A stretch of DNA of 64,000 bases from an uncultured Hyphomonadaceae bacterium. GTDB taxonomy: Bacteria; Pseudomonadota; Alphaproteobacteria; Caulobacterales; Maricaulaceae. A model generated the notes under the pieces. That model ran no database searches. It was not told where the DNA came from and worked only from the letters and a program-made list of their open reading frames with translations. Each line of letters begins with the position of its first letter. Positions within the stretch are counted from its first letter, which is position 1. The stretch covers positions 1-64,000 of the forward strand of contig CAJXPX010000005.1 in assembly GCA_913058335.1 (NCBI GenBank). Reading direction: 5' to 3'. Position numbers and translations under genes: made by a program. Below, one piece after another: positions 1 to 9,903 of this stretch.

Positions 1-5
1 AGGAG

Positions 6-38
6 TCGTCGGCAGCGTCAGATGTGTATAAGAGACAG
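6..38. other. Illumina Nextera transposase adapter left in the contig
   Basis: Bases 6-38 match the Nextera read-1 transposase adapter, ending in the 19-bp Tn5 mosaic end AGATGTGTATAAGAGACAG at 20-38. This is library sequence, not genome. True genomic sequence begins at about 39. The apparent end of the neighbouring MFS gene (residues LSLIHI before a stop) is the translated adapter and should be discarded. Confidence 0.97.
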
Positions 39-1130
39 CCCCAATGCAGCCCCTCCCGCGACTAAAGCCTGAAAGCTTGCAAGGGCCCTCGCGTTAATCC
101 ATTGAGGAGAACGAACCTGAACACTAATATTCATCAGGGCAATAGCGCCGACATGCATTGCGCCAGCAATAAAGTAACCCAACATGGCCATTGAAAGTGT
201 TGTGGAAAATCCAATAATCGCTGTCCCTAATCCAGCCCCCACACAAAATAGAGACATCTGATTTTCGAGACGAATACGCCCTTTGAGTCGTGCGGCGAAG
301 AGGGCGCCAGTGACAGCCCCTATACCCATAGAACCTAATAATATGCCATAAACACTGGCGTCCCCGCCCAACATATCGCGGGCCACTAATGGGGCGAAAG
401 CTGCGAGCAGGCCGCCTGTTAAACCAAGAGAAAATGATCGTAGTAACGCATTCTTTAACGGCGGCGTATGGATGATGTAACGAATGCTTGTATTAATGGC
501 GGGTAACACTCTCTCGCGCGGCTGATCTGATTTAGGAATGGGTCGGCGCCACATAAAAAATATTATACCTATAGGGATCATTGAAATAGTTGCTGTTGCA
601 AAGGCTGCCAAGGCTCCGGCGGCGGCAACTATCATTCCGCCTACGGCTGGTCCTGCGCTTCTAGCGACATTATAACTCACACTGTTTAAGGCTACTGCAT
701 TGGATAATTCTTCTGGCGAAACCTGTTCGGCAATTGAAGATTGCCAAGCAGGTGCAAATCCGATGCTTCCTATTCCAAATAAAAAGCAAAACGACAGCAA
801 CATCATGGGCGTCAAAATATTCAGGGCTGTAAAGAAAGTTAAAAGAGCTGCCATCGACGTTCGAAAGGTGAGGGCTATAAGTATGACGTGCCGTTTATCA
901 AATATATCTGCAACGGCGCCGGCGATTAATCCAAAAAGAAGATAGGGGCCGAAGACTGCCGTTTGGACTAGAGCCACCATCGTTGTGCTGGATGTAAGTG
1001 TCGCCATTGACCATGCAGCGCCCACGGTAAGAACAAAATTTCCAAAGTGTGCAATTATACTGGATACCCAAACCTTGCGATACAGAGGGTTACGTAAGAC
1101 CTGCAAAGTTGGGGTAGAGGGTTTGGCCAT
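39..1130 (-). CDS. MFS transporter, EntS/MFS_3-like, C-terminus missing
   Basis: A drug- or siderophore-exporter-like major facilitator protein of the inner membrane. About 363 genuine residues remain, with a long series of hydrophobic segments and the loop GAVADIFDKRHVI, which fits the conserved cytoplasmic loop 2-3 of MFS proteins (DKR-type, as in the enterobactin-exporter/TMEM-effector family). The start ATG is at 1130. The gene is cut by the contig edge: after residue LG the reading frame runs into adapter. Family length is about 400-420 residues, so perhaps 40-60 are lost. It is transcribed away from the catabolic genes, 235 bp from the next gene, and its substrate cannot be inferred. 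Confidence 0.85.
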
Positions 1131-1365
1131 TCGTATTAATTATATAGGTCTTAAACTAAACATCGGAAGAAGAACCTACTTCAAATTTTCGATTGTATTT
1201 TGCCATTCCCTTATACAGTTCAATATATTTTCTTTAAATGATAAAACTTTTTAACATAGATTCTATATTTCTAATTTTCCCGACTGGATTCCTTAGAAAG
1301 ACTACTTTCCATTGACCTTTGTAACCGTCCATCGCACTAAACTTCAGAAGGTCAAACGCTATTAT

Positions 1366-2601
1366 TTACGACTTGCCGAAACCTTTCTGAGCTCTTAACT
1401 CCGCAAGGGATTCATCGCTCATCTGACTTTCGGCCTTTAATATTTCTAAGCTGTTCTCCCCCAAATCCGGGATATGATTGCGCGCTTCCGTACGGGATCC
1501 AGACATTTTAAAGGGGGGATTCGTTACTTTGAATGAACCTGAACTATCAGAAATCTCTGTGAAGGTTCCGCGATGTAAAAGCTGTGGGTCAGTCATAACG
1601 TCACTTAATTCGCGGTATTTTGAGCAGGGTACCCCTTGTGGCGTTAATATAGATTCTACTTCTTCTGCCGTATGTTTTGACGTCCACGTTTCAATTTCAT
1701 CAAATAATTCTGCCCAATTAGCATTTCGGTCTGCATTAGTTTTAAACCTCGGGTCAGTGAGCCATTCCGTATGATTTGTAACCTCACAGAGCTTACTGAA
1801 ATTTCGGGGGCTAGTTGGGGCGATAATGACAAAGTCGTCGATTGTCTTTAACGGCGTGTATAAAGGGCGTCGGTTCTTGCCCGGAAATTGCGTTTCTTGT
1901 GTTTCGAATATGAGCATTCCAACCATTGCATCCAACATGGAGACATCAATGTATTGACCCTTTTGGGATTTTTCTCGTTGATATAAAGCGGCTTGAATTG
2001 CGCCAAACGCATGTGTGCCGGCTAATACATCCGCCACAAAAATACCGGTTGCGGCAGGTGCGTCCATATCATCCTGATAGTGCAAATTGACTTTATCGAA
2101 CCCGCTCGCTGCATGCACAATTGGCGCATAAGCCGGATTAAGAGATTTCGGCCCTGTTTGGCCGTATCCAGAAATTGAGCAATAAATCAAGCGAGGGTTG
2201 AGACTAGATAGAGTTTCGTAATCTAAGCCCAATCGTTTCATGACGCCGGGACGGAAGTTTTCTATGACAATGTCATAATCCGTAATCATGGTTTTGACTG
2301 CCCTTAACACATTAGGATTTTTTAAATCTAAGGCCATGCTCTTTTTGCCGGCATTTAGATGTCCAAAGTAAGAGCTTTGCCCATTTCTTTGTGGGGGGCG
2401 TTCTCGAACTTGATCTCCTGATAGGGATTCAATTTTGACGACTTCTGCTCCGAGATCCGCCATCATACGTGACGCATATGGACCCGCCATGACGGCGGTG
2501 AAATCTAAAACCTTTACACCGTCCAAAGCGCCTACGAGCTGGGGGGGCACGGGGCTCTCATTTTCAGTCTCTGCGTATTTGGAGGGGATGGCGATATCCA
2601 T
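1366..2601 (-). CDS. CaiB/BaiF family CoA-transferase
   Basis: A class III CoA-transferase of 411 residues that would move CoA between carboxylic acids through an aspartyl-CoA intermediate. The N-terminal signature LDFTAVMAGPYASRMMADLG is typical of the family, followed by GAEVVKIES and the FRPGVMKRLGLDYETL and SISGYGQTGP motifs. A likely catalytic aspartate lies in VADVLAGTHAFGA (around residue 195). The length is normal. It ends the minus-strand run Rieske oxygenase - CaiB, 32 bp downstream of the Rieske gene, suggesting co-transcription. The substrate is unknown; the context points to an aromatic or dicarboxylic acid. There is no separate CoA ligase in this part of the window. Confidence 0.88.
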   Translation of the reverse strand: MDIAIPSKYAETENESPVPPQLVGALDGVKVLDFTAVMAGPYASRMMADLGAEVVKIESLSGDQVRERPPQRNGQSSYFGHLNAGKKSMALDLKNPNVLRAVKTMITDYDIVIENFRPGVMKRLGLDYETLSSLNPRLIYCSISGYGQTGPKSLNPAYAPIVHAASGFDKVNLHYQDDMDAPAATGIFVADVLAGTHAFGAIQAALYQREKSQKGQYIDVSMLDAMVGMLIFETQETQFPGKNRRPLYTPLKTIDDFVIIAPTSPRNFSKLCEVTNHTEWLTDPRFKTNADRNANWAELFDEIETWTSKHTAEEVESILTPQGVPCSKYRELSDVMTDPQLLHRGTFTEISDSSGSFKVTNPPFKMSGSRTEARNHIPDLGENSLEILKAESQMSDESLAELRAQKGFGKS

Positions 2602-2633
2602 AGAGTTAATGTCCTGATTAAGGGAGCCGGAAT

Positions 2634-3680
2634 TTATTCTGCGGCTAATAGAGAGTCTTGTTCACGATCGTATAATTTGCTCAATAGACGTCGCCCCTGA
2701 TTAACAGCTCCGTCATTTGCAATACCCATGAACTTCTTATCAGGAAACCGATTGATGTTTTTTTGCTGTATCGCAATAGTTTCCTCATCTTCGGTAATTG
2801 TATCGAAAAACTGGTCGAACAACACCTCAGGAACGCCGCTCTCTGGCGAAGCCGTTGTGGCAATTGACCAAATGTAATGCACAGATGTTTCGGTTTCGGG
2901 CGTGATACAGTGAATATTTGCTAACATGAAACCGTGGTCGCGCTTACCTTCATATGCGCCGGTTCCAGCATCGCACCCGCCGGCATTGACCCGCATGACC
3001 ATACCCATTTCGGGATGAAATCTGACCTCCTGCCAACGGTCCACTCGTCCTTTGAATCCGCCAGCATCGATATAAGACTTGGGCGGTATTGAGTTCGGTA
3101 ACTTACGTAAAAGTTCTACGCGCTCCCCATCAGCAATAACCTCCATTTCGGCGTTGTAATGCTGCTCCGGGTTTCCGCCAATCGTATTTGCATGGATATA
3201 TGGCAGGTGAGTTAAGTCCAGAATATTATCAACTAAGAGCTGCCAATCCGCTTCCACGTGAAAGTAAAAATTTTTCCATGTCCATTTAGGATCTACGTGC
3301 TCAGGGTTTCCTATAATCTTTTCTGGATCGGCTAATGCGGGGTCCCCCATCCAAATCCAAATCATATTGTCACGTTCTTCAATCGGAAAAGCACGAATAT
3401 TCGCGTTTGCAGAAATTCGGTCTTGCCCTGGTATTCGTTTACATACCCCGTCGCCACCAAACTCCATACCATGGTATGGGCATCTTAAAACCTCTCCATC
3501 GACATGGCCTTCACTTAACGGCATGGCTCTATGACTACAGCGATCCAAAATAGCTTTTGCTTGACCGCTTTCTGTACGGAAGAGAGCAACAGGCTCACCT
3601 AAATAAGTGCGGCCTAAATGCTCTCCGACTTTAAGTTCATTCGAAAAGGCAGCAACATACCAAACATTGCGAAGCAACAT
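2634..3680 (-). CDS. Rieske aromatic O-demethylase oxygenase, VanA-like
   Basis: The terminal oxygenase of a Rieske monooxygenase, 348 residues, related to vanillate and dicamba O-demethylases. The Rieske 2Fe-2S ligands are Cys48-x-His50 (DRCSHRAMP) and Cys67-x2-His70 (RCPYHG). The mononuclear iron site is Asp155-x2-His158-x4-His163 (DLTHLPYIH). Such enzymes remove a methyl group from a methoxyaromatic acid as formaldehyde, feeding protocatechuate or gallate to the lig operon downstream. No VanB reductase sits next to it; the nearest candidate is at 8858-9790. ATG start at 3680. Vanillate is the likeliest substrate but syringate or a methylgallate are equally open. Confidence 0.85.
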   Translation of the reverse strand: MLLRNVWYVAAFSNELKVGEHLGRTYLGEPVALFRTESGQAKAILDRCSHRAMPLSEGHVDGEVLRCPYHGMEFGGDGVCKRIPGQDRISANANIRAFPIEERDNMIWIWMGDPALADPEKIIGNPEHVDPKWTWKNFYFHVEADWQLLVDNILDLTHLPYIHANTIGGNPEQHYNAEMEVIADGERVELLRKLPNSIPPKSYIDAGGFKGRVDRWQEVRFHPEMGMVMRVNAGGCDAGTGAYEGKRDHGFMLANIHCITPETETSVHYIWSIATTASPESGVPEVLFDQFFDTITEDEETIAIQQKNINRFPDKKFMGIANDGAVNQGRRLLSKLYDREQDSLLAAE

Positions 3681-3872
3681 ACTAATCTCCTATTTTAAGA
3701 GGGCTAGGCAAAAACTGCCTCCCCGATTTTTACTCACAAAGTTCAGCTTGGGCTGCCTTGCGTTAGACTTCGGCTTCTTCATTTAGGGCCTGTTTGCAGA
3801 AATCTAACACGTTCAGTTAAATCCCTTATATTTGAATGCAGAAACGCTATTCGAAAATCAGGATAGCCTAAT

Positions 3873-4649
3873 TTACCGTAAATATAGGCCGCCATTCATA
3901 TCTAATGTTGCGCCCATAAAAAATCCGCCTTGCTCTGAGGCCAATAACGCCGCCGTAGTCGCTATTTCGGAGGTTTCCATAAAGCGTCCAACGGGGACTT
4001 GATTTTCGACAGCCGAAATTTGTTCTGAAGATAATCGTTGCTTTGCAGTAGAGATCGGACCCGGGGCAATCGCATTCACGGTGACTCCCGTTCCGGCTAA
4101 GTAGCGAGCAAAATATTTGCTAAGCATTATCGCGCCGGCTTTTGAGGCAGAATAATGAGCAGAGGCGACGGTTCCGCCATTCTGTCCTGCAAGAGAGGTT
4201 ATATTAATTATCCGGCCATACCCGTTTTTTTTCATATGTTCAGCGAAATGCTGACAACTAAAGAAAACGCTGCGCATATTTATAGCAACAATACTATCAA
4301 ATTCATCCGCGCTGATGTCGTTCACTGGCGTACGTTTGGCATAGCCCGCATTGTTAACGACAATATCCACTTTTCCCCATTTTTTAACGACTTGGTTTGA
4401 CGCGGCTAAAAAATCGTCTTTTTCACGAACGTCAAGTTTGATTCCTATTGTTGAAGTATTTGTCGGATCTAGCGTTTCTGCCAAATTTACAGCACCGGCT
4501 TCATCTATATCGGTAATAGCGACGCGTCCTCCTCCTTTATGGATTAGTTTAGCAATTGCCGCGCCGACACCTTGAGCCGCGCCAGTGATTAAAGCCGTTT
4601 TCCCAGTGAAATTAAAATTGGGTTCGATGTTCTCAAATTTTTCTGTCAT
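3873..4649 (-). CDS. SDR family NAD(P)-dependent dehydrogenase
   Basis: A classical short-chain dehydrogenase/reductase of 258 residues. It has the cofactor motif TGAAQGVGAAIA (TGxxxGxG), the NNAG motif, a catalytic Ser in NITSLAGQNG and the Tyr-x3-Lys pair in HYSASKAGA. An Asp in ITDIDE at the end of strand 2 favours NAD over NADP. It lies between a TonB receptor and the VanA-like gene on the same strand. The product is probably a soluble oxidoreductase acting on an aryl alcohol or ketone, but SDR substrates cannot be read from sequence. Confidence 0.88.
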   Translation of the reverse strand: MTEKFENIEPNFNFTGKTALITGAAQGVGAAIAKLIHKGGGRVAITDIDEAGAVNLAETLDPTNTSTIGIKLDVREKDDFLAASNQVVKKWGKVDIVVNNAGYAKRTPVNDISADEFDSIVAINMRSVFFSCQHFAEHMKKNGYGRIINITSLAGQNGGTVASAHYSASKAGAIMLSKYFARYLAGTGVTVNAIAPGPISTAKQRLSSEQISAVENQVPVGRFMETSEIATTAALLASEQGGFFMGATLDMNGGLYLR

Positions 4650-4757
4650 TTGGGTCTCGCTTTATGGGTGATAGGTATCCGCATGCAGGAAATAAATGGC
4701 GAATAGCGCTGTTATAATAGGCCTTTAGGCATATTTTGAGATTTATTTAAAACTCTT

Positions 4758-4790
4758 CAAACAAACGGGGGGATTTACTAATCCCCCCGT
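4758..4790 (-). terminator. Intrinsic terminator after the TonB receptor gene
   Basis: A perfect 10-bp stem, ACGGGGGGAT (4765-4774) and ATCCCCCCGT (4781-4790), with a six-base loop. Read on the minus strand it is followed by TTTGTTTG. It lies 23 bp past the stop codon of the minus-strand TonB receptor. Confidence 0.85.
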
Positions 4791-4812
4791 CTAGACCTAC
4801 ACAGCCTTTATT

Positions 4813-7125
4813 TTACCCTTTAAAGGAGAGGGTAATCCCATAGCTCCTAGGTGTATTGGTGAAAATCTTCCATTGCGTTGTATCAGTTCGGGGGGACAAA
4901 AACGCCGTGATGTCATCCGCGTGAACAATTTGAAAGTTATTCGTGATGTTCTTAGCCCAGATTCCAATCGACCAGCGATCATCTGAAGGGGAGTAAGTTA
5001 GATTGCCATTGAGAGTTTTACCTTCTGTATCATTATACAAATTTGCGTAAGTCGGCAACGTATCCGCATCATCAGTCGAGATTTTACTGTTGTAGATAAA
5101 TTCTGCGCGAGGCGTAATAGTGGCACCGCTATCAAGGTCAAATCTATGTTCACCACTAATATTGAAAGCGTGACTTGGGGCATATTTTGCAGGATTGCCT
5201 GAAAAGTCCTGATTTACTAATGGATCAAAAAGATCCGTATATACACCGTCCAAGTGGGCGTAATTCAAGTTGATCGTGGTTTTGTCAGTTGGCCGGATAA
5301 CAGATTCAACTTCTACACCCTTCATAAGTAATGTGCCGTTGAATGTATGTGCGATACCGCCAGCTCCTGAGAAGTTTTGTAGATTTCTCGTTTCTTGACG
5401 GAAAACTGATAAATTAAGGTCAAGACGGTTGTCTAACAGGCGGGACTTTATGCCGGCTTCGTAGTTGTCAGACGTCTCAGGATCCAGAGGTAAGGTTGGA
5501 TTTGCATAGGCGTTATCGACAAATCCGCCGCTTTTAAACCCACGCGCATATGTCGCATAAAGATTTATATCATCATAAGCCCGATATTTAACGGTTACCC
5601 GCGGGGTGAAGGCGTCCCAACTTTCGCCGCCAGATTCATTAACTTCACCCGGAAACCCGAAAACCGGTAAGCCATCCGGATCCGTTGTTGAGAACGCTCT
5701 ATAATCGATATTTTTCTCGTCTTTTGTGTAGCGACCTCCAGCGACAAGGGTAAGTCGGTCAGTTACATCAAAGTTGAATTCGCCAAATAAAGCATAACTT
5801 TTGACATCACCGTCCTGGACACGCGTTATATTAGAAATCCCAGGGTTGGGAGTTGCAGCGCCGCCGACAGGAGAGCCCGCTAGAGGGCTGTAAGAGAATG
5901 TGTTTGTCGTCGAAACATCTGCTGAAAGATAATAAGCTCCAAGAACATAAGAAAGTCGATTAGGGGCTGACGCAAATCGAACCTCCTGACTGAAACTTCT
6001 ATTCTTCACGTCTTGCGCGCGTCCAAAGACGGGGACCTCTGTTCCGACAGGAATATCGTTGTTGAAAGCGTAGCTATCATTCATGCGGTAGCCTGAAATA
6101 GCTGTAACAACACCCCCTGCGATGTCCCAATCTGCTCTTAGTAATCCGCCTCTAAGCCGCTGAGAATATGGCGAAGGTTGAAAGTCGTTATTGACCCAAT
6201 CGTCATTTGTAAAGTCACCATAAGAATCAGGAATGACTTCCGGCCCCCCAATTCCTAGCTGAATAGCGCCGCCATTTCCGCTACTGTAAGAGTAGTCAGC
6301 GGAGAGGTTGAGCTTAAGATTGTTCGTGGGCTCATACAGGACTTTACCACGGACTGCATGGCTATCTACTTCGCCGTAATTGCCGCGTTGATTCGGAGTA
6401 TCAATTAAGCCATCCGAGCGCTCCGTACTAAACGCAACGCGTGCCGCAAGCTTATCTTCAACTAATTCGCCGTTAACAACGCCTTCGGTGCGGAAGTAAC
6501 CACCATTGCCGCCGGTCAATTGTGCAGAATAATTATCATCATATTCCGGGTTATTCGTCACAACCGCAATTCCACCGCCAACCACGTTCCGGCCAAAAAG
6601 TGTACCCTGTGGCCCGCGAAGAACCTCGACACGATTTACGTCGTAAAAGTTGCTGTTCAGATCATTGTTATAAACATAATATAAGTCGTCGACGAAAAAA
6701 GCGACCGGTGTATCTAGTGTAGCAGTACGGAATGTCGATACATTTCCGCGAATAGACAGAATAGAAAGAGATTTGTCTGCGGTGTTAATTGTAACACCAG
6801 GAACTTGGGAGGAGAGGTCAGCCGGGCTGAAAATAAGCTGTTCCTGTAATTTTTCTCCACTATAGGCAACGATGGAGAAAGGAACGTCGCGTACAGTAGA
6901 AGAGCGTCGTTGTGCGGTGACGATAATGTCATCAAGAACTGTGTTTGCCGTGGACGGGGCTGTGTTTGAATTCACGGGTTGTGGTTGTTCGGAAGCCGTC
7001 GAATTTACATCATCCGACATCTCGTTTTCAGGATTCATATCCTGCGCAAAAGCTGGCACACTTAGCCCTAAGCTTAGTGTGCCCATGAGTATAGCGGATG
7101 AATTTAATAGATACTTAAACTGCAT
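4813..7125 (-). CDS. TonB-dependent outer-membrane receptor
   Basis: A TonB-dependent receptor of 770 residues that would import a small molecule across the outer membrane using ExbBD-TonB energy. It begins with a signal peptide (hydrophobic core ILMGTLSLGLSVPAFA, cleavage after AFA), then a TonB box DDIIVTAQRR at about residue 66. A plug domain follows with VEVLRGPQGTLFGRN. The beta-barrel ends in YGITLSFKG. It is of the FecA/CirA-like alphaproteobacterial catabolic type. It is divergent from the Rieske oxygenase at 7416, sharing a 290-bp promoter region, so its cargo is probably an aromatic compound. Confidence 0.93.
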   Translation of the reverse strand: MQFKYLLNSSAILMGTLSLGLSVPAFAQDMNPENEMSDDVNSTASEQPQPVNSNTAPSTANTVLDDIIVTAQRRSSTVRDVPFSIVAYSGEKLQEQLIFSPADLSSQVPGVTINTADKSLSILSIRGNVSTFRTATLDTPVAFFVDDLYYVYNNDLNSNFYDVNRVEVLRGPQGTLFGRNVVGGGIAVVTNNPEYDDNYSAQLTGGNGGYFRTEGVVNGELVEDKLAARVAFSTERSDGLIDTPNQRGNYGEVDSHAVRGKVLYEPTNNLKLNLSADYSYSSGNGGAIQLGIGGPEVIPDSYGDFTNDDWVNNDFQPSPYSQRLRGGLLRADWDIAGGVVTAISGYRMNDSYAFNNDIPVGTEVPVFGRAQDVKNRSFSQEVRFASAPNRLSYVLGAYYLSADVSTTNTFSYSPLAGSPVGGAATPNPGISNITRVQDGDVKSYALFGEFNFDVTDRLTLVAGGRYTKDEKNIDYRAFSTTDPDGLPVFGFPGEVNESGGESWDAFTPRVTVKYRAYDDINLYATYARGFKSGGFVDNAYANPTLPLDPETSDNYEAGIKSRLLDNRLDLNLSVFRQETRNLQNFSGAGGIAHTFNGTLLMKGVEVESVIRPTDKTTINLNYAHLDGVYTDLFDPLVNQDFSGNPAKYAPSHAFNISGEHRFDLDSGATITPRAEFIYNSKISTDDADTLPTYANLYNDTEGKTLNGNLTYSPSDDRWSIGIWAKNITNNFQIVHADDITAFLSPRTDTTQWKIFTNTPRSYGITLSFKG

Positions 7126-7415
7126 TTGTTTCCCCTTAAGTTTATTGGATGCGATTAATTAGAGAGCGCAACAAGCATCAAAAAGAAATCCAGCGCAAGC
7201 ACAATTGTTAGCCGTATCCCGATTAATGAATACGTAGACACTCTTTCGAATTAGAAGTTCCTGAGCTCTTTAACTACCCCTCATAATGAATAATGCTGCA
7301 TAGCGTGAAATATTAAGGCTTTCAGGCCTGTTGGGAAACAAACTCGATATTCATAATTGAGGCGGCAACTCACAAAAACATGGCCTTAAATGGGGTCTTA
7401 AAAGGGTAATTAGAC

Positions 7416-8714
7416 ATGAAATCCAATAAAACTGACGAAATCACCCGGGTTGGACCTGGTACACTTATGGGCGAGTTTATGCGCCAATATTGGATTCCTG
7501 TGGCAAAAAGTTCAGAGGTAGTCTCCGATGGTGATCCTGTTCGCCTTATGATACTTTGCGAAAAACTTATAGCGTTTCGTGATACATCCGGCCGCGTAGG
7601 GGTTATGGATCATAGATGTCCCCATCGCTGTGCATCTTTGTTCATTGGCCGAAATGAGGAAAACGGAATACGCTGTGTTTATCATGGATGGAAATTTGAC
7701 GTGGATGGCAAATGTGTCGACATGCCAAGTGTTCCTGCTCGGATGGATTTCAAGGATAAGGTGAATGCACGGGCTTATAAAACACATGAGGCAAATGGGC
7801 TGATTTGGATTTATATGGGCAAGGCTGATACGCCGCCGCCGCTTCCACAAATTGAGGCGACGATGATGGAGGACCCTGAGATTTGGTGCCTTCAGCGCAA
7901 TTGTAATTGGTTGCAGGCTTTAGAAGGGGACATTGATACTTCTCACGTGGGGTATTTACATGTTGGCTCTTTGACCCCGGATGATCTTGAGGAAGATCAT
8001 CCAATGCGTCCGACTGTTTTAAATCGGTCGCCAGAATATGTGGTCTCTAATGCGGAGTGGGGGACAATGTATGGAGCTTATCGCCCAAATGATGATGGAC
8101 AAATGAGCTGGCGCGTAGCGCATTTCATGTTCCCATTTTGGACCCAGACTCCAAATAACCGTTTTTCCACACGCGCGATTGCGCGGGCTTGGGTGCCTAT
8201 GGATGATGAGCATTCTATGTTGTTCGACATTACCGGCGGCGTTGATGAAGGAAATCCTGCTTATACGTCTAAGCTAAAGGATGACACACCATTATTTGAG
8301 CCAATCAAGTATGCAGAAACAACCACGGACTGGTTCGGTCGTTGGCGCGCTGCAGATGAAGAGCACAATGACTGGGGTATTGATCGCGAATCCCAAAGGA
8401 ATGGCCATCAATTTACCGGTATCCCTAACATCACCATGCAAGACCAGGCGGTAACTGAAAGTATGGGCGGGATAACAGACCATGAATATGAAAACCTGGC
8501 TCCAACCGATCAAATGATTGCTTTCACTCGGCGTCGTATTTTGTTGATGGCAAAAGCTGCGCGGGATAAGGGGCTAACCCCGCCAGGTGTTGAGGATGCA
8601 AATATTTTCTATAAAGCGCGTGCGGGTTCATTCTTGCATGAACCAGAAGCGGATCTAAAGGAGGCTTATGAAGCCCAGCTGGAAAAGGCTGAGCGCTGGG
8701 GTAAAAGTGCTTAG
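7416..8714 (+). CDS. Rieske oxygenase, phthalate 4,5-dioxygenase/LigX-like
   Basis: The oxygenase subunit of a Rieske non-haem iron system, 432 residues. Rieske ligands are Cys68-x-His70 (RCPHRC) and Cys87-x2-His90 (RCVYHG); the iron site is Asp174-x2-His177-x4-His182 (DTSHVGYLH). The N-terminus RVGPGTLMGEFMRQYWIPVA is typical of the phthalate dioxygenase group, which also holds biaryl O-demethylases of the LigX type. AAAGGG at 7401-7406 precedes the ATG. The reductase at 8858 is its probable partner. It may hydroxylate or demethylate a lignin-derived aromatic; the exact reaction is not decidable here. Confidence 0.87.
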   Translation: MKSNKTDEITRVGPGTLMGEFMRQYWIPVAKSSEVVSDGDPVRLMILCEKLIAFRDTSGRVGVMDHRCPHRCASLFIGRNEENGIRCVYHGWKFDVDGKCVDMPSVPARMDFKDKVNARAYKTHEANGLIWIYMGKADTPPPLPQIEATMMEDPEIWCLQRNCNWLQALEGDIDTSHVGYLHVGSLTPDDLEEDHPMRPTVLNRSPEYVVSNAEWGTMYGAYRPNDDGQMSWRVAHFMFPFWTQTPNNRFSTRAIARAWVPMDDEHSMLFDITGGVDEGNPAYTSKLKDDTPLFEPIKYAETTTDWFGRWRAADEEHNDWGIDRESQRNGHQFTGIPNITMQDQAVTESMGGITDHEYENLAPTDQMIAFTRRRILLMAKAARDKGLTPPGVEDANIFYKARAGSFLHEPEADLKEAYEAQLEKAERWGKSA

Positions 8715-8745
8715 CTTGCGCTTCTCTTAGAATGCCAATGATAGG

Positions 8746-8767
8746 GCGCGTTTTTGGCGCGCTTTTT
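8746..8767 (+). terminator. Intrinsic terminator after the Rieske oxygenase
   Basis: A stem GCGCG (8746-8750) and CGCGC (8758-8762) around loop TTTTTGG, followed by TTTTT. It is 32 bp after the oxygenase stop codon, so read-through to the reductase gene at 8858 may be partial. Confidence 0.7.
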
Positions 8768-8857
8768 CTGACAAGACTAAAAATAATATAGAGTCCTGAT
8801 TGGCTCAGATTGCGCTCGGCTTGGTTTTAAGGAAGCGAGCAATGGGAGATGAAATGA

Positions 8858-9790
8858 ATGAAAGCTTTGTTGAGACAAATACGCTTAGAGGCGCAAGGAA
8901 TCCATAGCTATCGATTAGAGCCTCTCCCAAATGAACAATTTCCTCAATTCGAGGCGGGCGCCCATATTGATGTGAGTATAAGTGAGGGGCTTTTGCGTAG
9001 CTATTCTCTCGTTAATGATCCTTCGGATAACAAATTTTACGAAATTGCAGTCCAATTAGATGTCGAGAGCCGCGGCGGATCTGAAGGCATTCATAAGCTG
9101 TGGCAAGTCGGTCAGGAAATAGAGATATCTGCGCCTAAGAATAATTTCGAACTGGATGAGACCGCTGAGCATAGTGTATTAATCGCCGGAGGGATTGGCA
9201 TTACACCAATGATGGCCATGATTGCGCGACTGGAAACGCTCGGTAAAAGTTGGGAGTTGCATTATGTCAGTAGTACGCAAAGTTCTGCCGCTTATTTAGA
9301 GCGATTACAACCTTACGAAAACGCCCATGTTATTTTTCATGACAATACAATGGGTTTACGTATGGATATGGCGCAAATCATAAGTGAGGCACCTTCTGGT
9401 TCTCATTTTTATTGTTGCGGACCCGAACGTATGTTGGTCTCCTTTCAGGAGCTAATGTCCTCTAAGCCAGAAGAAAATGTTCATTATGAATATTTTTCCG
9501 CCGATACCGACGTGGCGTTAGATGGTGGATTTAAGCTTCAGCTTATGCGTAGCAACAAAACTGTAGAAGTCGAAAAAGGCGAAACCATTCTGGACGCTCT
9601 GCTTATGGCAGGTGTGGATATTGGTTTTGCTTGTTCTGAAGGTGTGTGCGGGACTTGTGAAGTTAAGGTGCTTGATGGCGTACCTGATCACCGAGATCAC
9701 TTTTTGAGTGAGGCAGATAAAGAGACAAATAAAGCCATAATGGTGTGTTGTTCTGGGTCGAAATCAGAGACGTTGGTCTTGGATATTTAA
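8858..9790 (+). CDS. Rieske oxygenase reductase, PDR/VanB family
   Basis: A 310-residue electron-transfer protein carrying NADH electrons to a Rieske oxygenase. Domain order is that of phthalate dioxygenase reductase: a flavin-binding barrel with RSYSLVNDPSD (about residues 47-57), an NADH domain with VLIAGGIGITPMMAM (about 107-121), and a C-terminal plant-type 2Fe-2S domain with Cys-x4-Cys-x2-Cys (CSEGVCGTC) and a distal Cys in MVCCSG. GGGAGA at 8844-8849 supports the ATG at 8858. It is the only such reductase in the window and could serve both Rieske oxygenases nearby (2634 and 7416). Confidence 0.93.
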   Translation: MKALLRQIRLEAQGIHSYRLEPLPNEQFPQFEAGAHIDVSISEGLLRSYSLVNDPSDNKFYEIAVQLDVESRGGSEGIHKLWQVGQEIEISAPKNNFELDETAEHSVLIAGGIGITPMMAMIARLETLGKSWELHYVSSTQSSAAYLERLQPYENAHVIFHDNTMGLRMDMAQIISEAPSGSHFYCCGPERMLVSFQELMSSKPEENVHYEYFSADTDVALDGGFKLQLMRSNKTVEVEKGETILDALLMAGVDIGFACSEGVCGTCEVKVLDGVPDHRDHFLSEADKETNKAIMVCCSGSKSETLVLDI

Positions 9791-9903
9791 TGTTCATTTT
9801 TCTTCTCAATTGGAAATCGAAATGAATATCTGCACGCAATGGTCCAACTGTGAGCAGTTGAAAGCCATGAATCAAAAATCAGCTAAAGCTGGGGATTAAT
9901 AAA

